A DNA stretch of 64,000 nt from positions 1 to 64,000 of the forward strand of contig JABANP010000270.1 in the NCBI GenBank assembly GCA_013115135.1, given 5' to 3'. Every line of letters starts with the position of its first letter. The first letter of the stretch is position 1. Shown piece after piece: positions 52,651-61,270 of the stretch. This DNA is from Perkinsus olseni (taxonomy: Eukaryota > Perkinsozoa > Perkinsida > Perkinsidae). The position numbers and the translations under genes are program-made. Below the pieces are notes generated by a model. It did not search any database, was not told the DNA's origin, and saw only the letters and a program-made list of their open reading frames with translations.

Positions 52651-52791
52651 GTTCGAATCCCGGGTATGCACGAATTCCGTGATTTACCCGAAGACAAGCG
52701 CCAGCAAATGCTCACCGTGCTGAGCGCAGTGGTGTCGACTCTGGCCGAGGAGCATGTTAAGGCGGCCATGCATCCTCAGAAGAAAAACTGA
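52651..52791 (+). CDS. Terminal exon, unidentified protein
   Basis: Begins right after an acceptor CCGCACAG and reads VRIPGMHEFRDLPEDKRQQM, LTVLSAVVSTLAEEHVKAAM, ending HPQKKN and UGA. Helical, soluble. The exon starts GTTCGAATCC, which mimics a tRNA B box; I take this as coincidence because the codons make sense and no tRNA cloverleaf forms. Confidence 0.5.
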   Translation, partial: VRIPGMHEFRDLPEDKRQQMLTVLSAVVSTLAEEHVKAAMHPQKKN

Positions 52792-54982
52792 GAAAAAGTC
52801 GCGCGCCACGAAATTCTGTAGTATCTTTTCGTCACTGTCATCATACAGTAATTCATGACTGCATATGGTAATTTCACCCTTTTCATGATTGCGTTTTAGT
52901 TTTTAATTTTTTTGGTAAATTTTTGGGGTAATTTTTAGGGGTAGCGGTCGCTACGGTCATCCAGGGGACTGTCTTCCCTCAGTTCAAGACCGCTCCCAGG
53001 AACGTTAAACTTGATCCTTGAAACGCTCCTGGAATTCTATTGAACGCCCTTCTTGATTTTGAAGTGAAGAGCACCGTGTTGATGGCCGGGGGGGGGAGTA
53101 TGAATGCTTGCCATACCCACTTTCCCCCAAATCTGCTCCAATGGCCAGCCGTCGTCGACGAGCTTCGAATCTGAGTGAGCCCCTGCCGCAAGATCAGGTG
53201 AAACGGTTTATGTATAGTTCTCTCGCCGCACCGACCTGATGCTTCAATCTCAAATTTTGGGTTTTTTTCCGATTTTTTTCAGGGCAAATCTCATCAGTTC
53301 TCGGAGGTTTTGGAGCCACCCAAGGAAATCCGAAAGGAGGAAGCTGAAAGGCCGGTTGAATCTTCTGTAGTGGGGTAAAAATTACGGAAATTTCCGAAAT
53401 TTTTCGTATTTTTGGGGCAGCTCTAGGCGTTCCATGATTGAAGAGAGTAACGTAACGGAGTTGATTATTTCTGAACGGATGATGACTGTTGGGACTTTCT
53501 TGTTTGAACGCTGCTTTTCCTAGGCGATATTTGCATGCCATCTCGATACCCTGTTTCCGGGCGGAATCGTGGTTACTAGTACTAGTCAGTATTACGAGTG
53601 TTACTTACTTACTGTGTACGTAGTTACTAGACTAGTAATACTAGTTACTTAGTGTACTTGTTATATCACTCAGGTTACTAATGTTAGTTTGTGTACTAGT
53701 CAGTATTGGCATTAATATTGCCTCAAGTTTGCCTTAGCGCAAAATGCTCCCAGCGCTCATCACCGAAACTCGCATGAAATTAGGCTCAACCAGCAGCATT
53801 ATGATTGGATATTCTATATGGCCCGATTTGGTATCAGTGGAACATATCCAGGATATCTTTTTTTCTTTGCTGTGCGGTAGTCGACCACTGTCGTTGATAG
53901 ACTGTTATGATTCATCACAATTGGTCCTTAGCGCGGCTCAGCGCCGCCGCCGCCGGGGCCCTCGGAGAAAGCCAACCCATCGGTCGTAGCCGCGATATAC
54001 AAACCCTTGGATGTGGTAAGGGAGGATATCCAAGTGGAGGCGCTGGAGGTAGTAATGAGCTGGATGTGAAAAGCGCGCGCCATCGTGATCGATTTGCTTC
54101 GAAATTCAACGGGTGACGCATCATCATGAGTGTGACGGCGACGAAATGCGTGGGAGTATTAAAGGCACAGGAATGATGCTTGTCGTGGGAATCGAACTCG
54201 GGTGGAAGGTGCACCCGACGTCTCCGTCGAAGAAGGCAGTGGCAGGGATGAGCGGAAAGAATATCTATGTACAGCAGAAAGCGACTAGAGCTGATGGTAA
54301 TGAGGGAAATGACCGCTGCGCCACGAAATTATTATATCACGGAATAATGCTGTTCATCAATTTGGCGACTGAAACCGGAGGTGGTGAAAGTGCGGACGCG
54401 CGAGGAATGCCTCGCTGCCTCTCATGGGGTGGCTTTACATTGGGCAACTTTGATGAGCGTCCACATGTGAAACGGTTGATCGATTTGGGTATCAGGTATA
54501 GCATCATCATCGTCGTTGAGGGCAGTACCAATGAAGCATTTCCAGAGCTTGCATATGAACCAGTCTGGTGGACCGAATAATCGATCAGGTGATCGATTTG
54601 ACGTTGGATTCGAATCTTGCTTACCTGACTCCGTTACTCTCGAAGTTCGAATGTTTGACTCGTGAGAAATTACGAAATTCACGAAATTTCTACCATAAGT
54701 TTCCTTTTCAAAGTTTCGTTCGCTCGAGTCATCGTAGGCGAATTGGAAGGAGCTTGCAAATTGAAAGCGAGTTCAGTCGCTTAAAGCGACAAAACCAGGA
54801 CCAGGAAAACTACCAACGGTGCTCACGCATTCCGTTGTTAGAGTTTGGGAGTGAGTTTTTGCGTGTATATACTCTGACAGGGTGAAAGGGTGAACGTGAC
54901 CGTTTCTTGAAAGAACGGGCGAGCGAAATGGTAGGAGTGGTGTTGAGGTACTGATACGAGGGATCTTCTGGTTCGATGTGAA
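52792..54982. other. No gene assigned; repeats and scattered frames
   Basis: A triplet lies at 53625-53644 (TACTAG-A-CTAGTA-A-TACTAG) in a CTAGT/TACTT-rich stretch (53570-53710). A 25-bp block at 54307-54331 recurs inverted at 55747-55771. The palindrome AATCGATCAGGTGATCGATT is at 54579-54598. A frame at 54113-54580 is long (155 codons) but its N-terminal part lacks an ATG and has no motif. Confidence 0.4.
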
Positions 54983-55065
54983 TTGGCTGCTGCCTCGGAT
55001 GAGGGTATGAGGAAGCTAATCGAGTTACAGGAAAGAATGGAGAAGCATAGGGATGTTATAGAGGT
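54983..55065 (+). CDS. Exon-like helical segment
   Basis: Reads LAAASDEGMRKLIELQERME then KHRDVIE, followed by GT. Amphipathic helix typical of a coiled coil. Downstream a short exon ending GCGCAG|GTAAGG (55188) and one at 55281-55367 ending AAAAAG|GTAAAA look spliced, but frames could not be fixed. Confidence 0.35.
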
Positions 55066-56084
55066 GGAAGTCTTCGGGTTGACTTATTCTGTATCTTGCA
55101 TGCTCGAGCTGAAGATATTTTTAGATGTCAATGAAGTCCACTTTAGTTGCTATTGCAATCAACAGGCTCCTGTTTTGCGCGCAGGTAAGGTAGAATTCCC
55201 ACAACCCGGTCCTCTCGCTTTTTCCTGATTTTCCGCGGAAAAATTTCGAGGCGCAGTGACGAAATCCGTCCTCTCAGAGCATCTATGCGGGTGTGTGTCT
55301 GGTTCGAATCGGGTTGCAGATGGAAGTCGAGGAACCCTGCGAAATTTCCAATTGCTCGGAAAAAGGTAAAATTTACGTTTTTTTCCTCTAAAAATTCCGG
55401 AAAATTTGATAAAATTTCGAAAGAGTTTAGATACGCTTTTTGGTATCTTATTCGGCCTGCTGTTGTGCCCGCTGGCCCTGACGGCTGCAATTTTGAGACT
55501 GATTGAATTACAAGAGTAATAAAAACGGAGATGGGGAACGATCCGGGGATGGCTTGATGAAGGTGGTGGACGCTCAACCGCGAGCGCAGATCGTCAGTAA
55601 TACTGAGCATTGTGGCGGTGGGAGTGGCAGCCATCTTGTATACGATCTGTCTGATCACCACCACTCTTGGCTACGGGGAGAGGTAGGCCATCGGTGACTT
55701 TTTCGCGCGCCCGGAAATTGGTCAGTATCGGGAGTATCGTCTGATGTAATTTCGTGGCGCAGCGGTCATTTATGAGCATCTTGTGATTTTGGAATCGCTG
55801 TGGGGATTCTAATTGAGTGTAGAAGGACGTGGTGGATATGTGATGTGCATCTTAGCTTAATCGATCGCGTGATCGATTTCAAAATTGAGGTGGTTATGTC
55901 AGGTTATTGCCGGCCTACTGCGGCGCGGCGGCTTTGATTATTACGCTCGTGGACGGCCGAGGAATTTATAATTGACTTATAATGATGCATCACATGAATC
56001 AAGCTAGCTGTGTATCTTGAGGTCGAGCTTGCGTGTTATGAGGTGTAAAGATACTTTAATGGGGGGCCGCAGCGTGTTGCTATC

Positions 56085-56434
56085 ATGGCTGAATCGTCTC
56101 CGTCGCAAGTGGTCACGATAACCCCTTCGGAGATCTCCTCGGAGCCCGACGGTGCTGGGAGGACCGCGGAAGATTTGCCACATTTTATGTCGATCCTTTA
56201 CCCGGGTTCTCTGAAAAACGCAGACATGGAAAAAGTAGTAAAATGGGAAAATATTGATGATAATCTCGCTCGCCCAGTATTTATGAAACGGTCGTGTGAC
56301 CTCAAAATTCTGTTAGGTGATTGATAAGAATTTGGAGGGACTTCGTAGAACGGCGGATGGCCGGCTGAAGTTGCGGTTGCATCCGAAGATGCCGAGCACG
56401 ATAAAGTCGTCTGGTGAGCTGGGGGAGGGCGCAG
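56085..56434 (+). CDS. Unidentified protein, first two exons
   Basis: Exon 1 56085-56276 from an ATG (MAESSPSQV, then RTAEDLPHFMSILYPGS, WENIDDNLARP), a 40-bp GT..AG intron, then exon 2 from 56317 (VIDKNLEGLRRTADGRLKLR, LHPKMPSTIKSSGELGEGAG) ending at a candidate donor at 56435. The join is in frame (NLARP-VIDKN), about 103 residues so far. Without the intron the frame stops at once, which supports the splice. Function unknown; downstream exons not identified. Confidence 0.55.
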
Positions 56435-57503
56435 GTTCGAATCCCAGCTGGTCTATTTTCAGCTTACGAGACGTGTAACTTTTTGTTCAAGGCGCAAAAG
56501 CATAGAAGTGGAAAAGTGACGTAATAAGGCCGTGGGGGAGTTCCGTTAAGAGCTCGTCTGACTTGCAGACTGTGAATCGGAGTCTTCGATTTCACTGAAA
56601 ATTCACGAAAAAATCTAGAAAAATATACGGTAAATTCACGGAAAATTGAAAGATTTTTCAGAGAATCCGAGGACAGTACTCGTTTATTCAGAGAACTCGA
56701 TATCGAGCTGATCTACTAATCGGCAGACTTTTTTTTCTTAATCATGAGTTGGAGGGCCTTATTCGCGAAATTGATTAATCATGAGTGACGTCCCTAGCTA
56801 CCCATGCGATGCCCCAAGCGCCAAACCGCTTTCTTCACTCGTGAATGTGATACTCTCGAGCGCGAAAGAATGGTCTTACTGAGGGAATAGCCTTTCGAAA
56901 GTTATACTGGACGAGATCGTTTCACTTCACAGCTTCAAAAGTGGTGAGCGGTTATAGTGAAGCTTTCGCGAAGAAAGTAGACTGAGAATTATCTGCAGAG
57001 TTTACTATTACTCTGAGAAGAGACCGAGGCTAGAGGTGTGGGGCTTCTGAGCTGGTGCACGACAGTGCTTTGTGAGTGGCGTCAAATGCAATAGATTGTT
57101 GGATGCACGCTATCTGCAGCAGCTTCGCATGCCACACTAACAAACAGTTGTTGGCCTCGAAACGAAGAATTCGGGATGCTCCGCGAGATCTGTTCTTTTG
57201 AGGAGTCCGTGGGTTCGAGCTAGGCTTTCAGTTTACTGTGTGTCGACCCGCTGCGGAATGGGGCGCCAAGCAGGGGCTTGAAGTTACTCGAGCGTTCTTT
57301 TCAACGGGGAAATGGCGATGGCGTTCGACGTCGCAATTAACTGTTTTTGGCCCAGGTACAAGTTGATCGGGTTGATAACGGAGGCACATGCCTTTGCGGA
57401 CATGTGTGACTTCATGTTTACTCCGCCTAAGGAGACGAGGGATACATTTATATACACAGCGGCGATATCTCAGATATGCCGTCCCCAACCGTGAGTGGAA
57501 AAA
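56435..57503. other. No gene assigned
   Basis: A 60-codon frame from ATG 57312 (MAMAFDVAINCFWPRYKLIG) ends just before the tRNA and may be an exon. 56435-56460 resembles a tRNA 3' half (GGTTCGAATCCCAGC then a T-rich end) but lacks the pairing 5' half. Confidence 0.35.
57497..57503 (-). terminator. Pol III terminator of tRNA-Ile
   Basis: T-run on the minus strand immediately after the discriminator base. Confidence 0.7.
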
Positions 57504-57576
57504 TAGTCCCGGCGGGGGTCGAACCCACGACCTACGGCTCATAAGACCGTCGCTCTAACCACCGAGCTACAGGACC
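57504..57576 (-). tRNA. tRNA-Ile(UAU)
   Basis: 73 nt, all arms fold: acceptor GGTCCTG with CGGGACT (two wobbles), D-arm GCTC/GAGC, anticodon stem ACGGT/GCCGT with loop CTTATGA giving UAU, T-arm GTGGG/CCCGC with loop TTCGACC, discriminator A. A run ATTTTT directly downstream fits a Pol III terminator. No intron. It decodes AUA. Confidence 0.92.
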
Positions 57577-57616
57577 GTCGGGATTTGTGTAGCGGTGACT
57601 GGGGTGGTCGCATTGC

Positions 57617-57760
57617 AGGTACAATTTCGAAGGCAATGCGTATGCTAAGAAGAAGAAGGATAGCTCGGCTGCTGCTGCGGCGGCTGAGACCGATGAGAAT
57701 GTTGAAGGTGGGCTCGTCACTAGGCTCACCGGTTCCCTACGTGCGCGTCTACCCGGACGG
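57617..57760 (+). CDS. Exon-like segment, unknown
   Basis: Plus frame FEGNAYAKKKKDSSAAAAAA followed by ETDENVEGGLVTRLTGSLRA. The Lys- and Ala-rich text with an acidic follow-on looks like a linker of a real protein. Boundaries unknown. Confidence 0.3.
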
Positions 57761-58187
57761 TCTTCTTGTCGGCACAACGAAAGTAAACTTGTCGAATATC
57801 ATCCCTCTTGAATAAGGACACGTCGGTGGTAGTCTGCCTAAGCCGGTTTACGGCGATGGCCCTAAGACAAGAAAAGTCCGATCGAATTAGTCTTTTTGCG
57901 GAATGAGGGAGGTGAATAAGTTTACGTTTCTCCTGTGGGAAACAGGACTCGTAGAAACAGTCTGCATCATTCTTTGTGTACGGCCGTTGTGTAACAGTTG
58001 GTTACGTTTTTGTTGGTATGATGTAGTTTACCGTTCCTTCCTATCTCAGAAGAGGCAGGCAGCGGTCACCATCCCAACCCGAAAGTGCCTGTACATAGAT
58101 TTGGAGATACCAATCCTGTACGAATTACTGATGAAACAATCGATCAAGCGATCGATTTTGGTGTCGTCAGGTACCCACTGAATCTAG

Positions 58188-58573
58188 CTGGGCTGCTGGC
58201 AGCGGGGAAGACCCGGTGCCTTTGGAGCTACTCAAGGACGTTCAGAAAAAATTCGAAGAAAGGTGAGATGGTCTGTGATGGCCGAGACCGCAACCATCTA
58301 CGGCTTAGCTGTTTTCCCGCCGCTGATGTGCTCGCTTCGAGGATTGGTGTGCGACTATACCAGTTTTTTTCTGTGGGGAAAACGCAACCTCGCTCGCCTT
58401 ACATTGAATTTGCTTGTGACGGGAGATGTCGTTTCTATGATGACGGCAGATTAGTTAGCCCTTACCGTAGTGCGCTTCGGCTGTCACCTTGCCGCGCGGG
58501 GGCGATGAAGCTTGTTCTGCTTGGTTTTACGCAAATGGAAAATATCATTCGCTCAAAATTTAAGTTCGCATGA
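58188..58573 (+). CDS. Unidentified protein, last exons
   Basis: Exon 58188-58262 (AAGSGEDPVPLELLKDVQKK FEE), a 46-bp GT..AG intron, then 58309-58573 (CFPAADVLASRIGVRLYQFF, then IEFACDGRCRFYDDGRLVS, ending RSKFKFA). Phase agrees across the junction. An upstream frame with NPVRITDETIDQAIDFG (58090-58160) may be the preceding exon; it covers one of the AATCGATC palindromes. No family recognised. Confidence 0.45.
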
Positions 58574-59192
58574 GCATAGCCAAGGACGTGAAGGTATCCT
58601 TTCAGACCTATCTGGCTCCGTGCAAGCCTCGACGAGCAGCTTGGTCTCCTGGGATGGACGACACAGAAGTTATCAGGATACCCCTGGAAGCTCAGCTTCG
58701 CGCTGCGCGCTGTAAGATACTCTTCTTCCTCGTCTACCGGACGATCTTTATTAACACTTCGTTGCTGCACCATTGACGGCGCCGAAGCATTCTGGTGTGG
58801 TTCTTCTAGCTGCAACTCGACAATGAACGTTATGGTGAATGTGCACTCAAACCTTTCGACCTGTCGCCAGGCCTCGCCTTCGTCTTCGTCCATCCATCCG
58901 CCTTTCCTTTTCGATTTTTCCGAAGGGATTCTCCTCCTGAGAGTTGATATTCAACCCTATGAGGCTTGCGCTCAGAATCCTTCCTTCCATCTGGCGAGCG
59001 ACTGTTAGTCTGATTCCGTAGAAATCCCTGGCGGTTTCGTAGTAGTGTTCAATGTGGTAGGTATCTTATCTCTATCTGAACGGTCCATGGAGGAACTGTT
59101 ATGTGAGATTTGGGTATGACCCGAAACTGAACCTCGAGGCTGTTAAGTACCAAGTGAGTATCTCGTTCGGTGGTGATCAGTCGAGCCCGCGT

Positions 59193-59212
59193 AATCGATC
59201 AGGTGATCGATT
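59193..59212. repeat. Palindrome AATCGATCAGGTGATCGATT
   Basis: 8-bp arms around AGGT. Near-identical copies at 54579-54598, 55859-55878 (spacer GCGT side) and 58138-58157. Four within 4.7 kb. Confidence 0.85.
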
Positions 59213-59473
59213 TCCGAGATCCTCATTTCCGCAGTCCAGCGGCCGCGCGCGAACATCCTAGTGTAGCAGCTGCGACGGAGACCAAGCCTGACGTTCACTT
59301 TAGAGTAAGAAAAATCTGTTGTGCTGTCCGTTGAGGAAACGTGAGTTGGTTTAAGATTGCAAGATGCATCGGTTGTCTTTTAGCGTCCACCTGCTAACCG
59401 ATCTCAAATTTATCAGCTTTGCGACATAGAAGACTCCGCCATTCAAGGCGTGCTAGAACACGAGGTGAGAAAA

Positions 59474-59522
59474 ATACGGGCCGGCGGGATCGAACCTGGG
59501 TCTTTATGCTTGTGACCCCTTT
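59474..59522 (-). pseudogene. tRNA 3'-half-like fragment
   Basis: Minus strand: ACCCAGGTTCGATCCCG, GGCCCGT, then ATTTTT, as in a tRNA T-arm, acceptor and Pol III stop. The T-stem has mismatches and no D-arm or pairing acceptor strand is found upstream. Confidence 0.4.
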
Positions 59523-60790
59523 GGTCTGGATAATGCGGCTTCTGCATCTCAGGTGAAGACGAACAAGCTCGGCAAAGCTCTTGACCCGACCAGTGGATGG
59601 ATGGCAAAGTCAACGATGTCCTCTATACGAACACAGCTCAAGGTAGGCGGAGTTTTTCACCCACTTCTGCGAACGATTATGGCGGCATCGGCCTGTTGTT
59701 GTTCTCGTGTAAGGTACGCAGCGAGGCTATGAGGAGGTTGGAGACTCCGGCGGGGATGGCGACTGATTGAGAGAGGTTGATTCATTTAAACGTATCTTCA
59801 CCTGAGCTAGCATCGGGTTGTCTTCAATGATGGGAGCGTGGGGGGCCGGGTAGTGTAGCGTTGTCGTCGTGCATGCCGAGCCGGCCTGGAGTCATCTTAT
59901 TAGGATTCCCAACTCTAGCGCATGGCTGCTATTTGCATATCGGGATGAGCTGCCAACCGACGGCGGTAGCACTGCTCAACGGTCTTTATTAACGGCACCG
60001 CCGGCGTTGTATTGGGTGCTGTGGTTGGCTCTGGGTTTGCTATACCCGGCAATATTCCCGTTCGAGACGATAGCGGTGGACTACTACGTCGGGGATTGGG
60101 GTATGACCCAGCAGCGAGCGGGTGAGTTGAGTTGGATAGCTGGCCCGTGCGTTGGATATGCCATCGGCAAGGCAGCAGTATTGGCGTGTAACACATCCAC
60201 CGTGTAAAAATGCGCATATTGATACGCATTCAAGAACGTACTCTTTCTACCGCGTGCATCACGGATCTTGCTTCAGTTAAATTTCTGATTTCAAGCTCGA
60301 GCCAGTTGGCTCAAACTGGTGCGTGCATTTTTCAACAACTTGTATTCCGCCGATATGACAAAATTGGGCAAAATCCTGCTGTTGTATTTGAAAACTAGCT
60401 TGCCGCCCTCGGTATTTGATACATGACGTATGACGATAGTCACTGGCTTTCGAATCCGAGCTGGGCAACGGTCAGCTCAAACTGATCAGAGACATTCGGG
60501 CTGAGTGCAAATGGCGGCTGATCCTGCAGGGTGGTTCAAAGAAAGGCAGCCCTCTTCAAGGCAGGAGATAAAAACAGCGTCATTGTCGACTCCAAAAAGA
60601 GTCACTCTCTAGTGTTCGCAGCGTTTACCACTTTCCGAGCTCGGCGACCCAGTGCGCTACGGTGAACTCCAGCTGTTCACTTGGCTAGAGTGCATCAGTC
60701 GATTGTCCGGGGCTCTCCTTTAACGAAACTCATTCTTGATTCATTCCTCGTTTTCCGCGCCGAGGACGACGTCTTTCATGACTGCAGGGG
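59523..60790. other. No gene assigned
   Basis: A 112-codon plus frame at 59869-60207 has a hydrophobic middle (ALYWVLWLALGLLYPAIFPF), but competing frames on both strands are as long and no splice context decides. GAGCCA-GT-TGGCTC lies near 60301. Confidence 0.35.
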
Positions 60791-61270
60791 ATGAAGCTCT
60801 TAGAAGGCGATCCCTGGTGTTCGGTAAGACTCGAAATTATCCGTTGTCAATTGAACGGCCAATGCCAGCTCAAGCTGAGCTGCTCAACTCGGCTGATTGG
60901 GGCACTGACCAAAGGTGTGCAACCGAGTATATTACCACTGGCGATACTGGCTCGTTATTGTGACGCACCTCGCGAGCATGAGCTTGCCTATGAGTCGGGC
61001 GGCTCGATCGGCCCGGGCCGGCTTGCCTCCTTCGGCCCTCGCAAAGTCGTCTTACGGAATGGAATCTACTATATCATAGCCGGGAGGTTCCGATGTTTTC
61101 AGTGCAACCTATCACAGCCGAACTTCCTTGGCAGGCTACCTAGAGACCTTGTTTCGGTCATTCCCGCTTTCCTGACATACAGGAAGGCAGTGAGCTCCGA
61201 GTTTCTCTCTGAGATACGCTGTCTTGCGGTGAGCAGCGGGGCGGCTGCGTTCGCGACTGTGCGCACATAG
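60791..61270 (+). CDS. ORF of 159 codons, possible transposon-derived fragment
   Basis: Starts on ATG (MKLLEGDPWCSVRLEIIRC). The C-terminal half is the better part: PRKVVLRNGIYYIIAGRFRC, FQCNLSQPNFLGRLPRDLVS, VIPAFLTYRKAVSSEFLSEI. A CxxC pair followed by LP..LVSVIPAFLTYRKAVS resembles text I associate with transposon-linked zinc-binding proteins, but I cannot name the family with confidence. It may be one exon of a longer protein. Confidence 0.4.
   Translation: MKLLEGDPWCSVRLEIIRCQLNGQCQLKLSCSTRLIGALTKGVQPSILPLAILARYCDAPREHELAYESGGSIGPGRLASFGPRKVVLRNGIYYIIAGRFRCFQCNLSQPNFLGRLPRDLVSVIPAFLTYRKAVSSEFLSEIRCLAVSSGAAAFATVRT

Noticed and set aside
52640..52670. tRNA gene suggested by GGTTCGAATCC
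   Set aside because: The T-stem does not pair, no acceptor or D-arm is present, and the bases are better explained as the start of a coding exon after an acceptor.
56420..56460. tRNA gene near GGTTCGAATCCCAGC
   Set aside because: No 5' acceptor strand pairs with GCTGGTC and no D-arm; the left part reads as an exon end with a donor at 56435.
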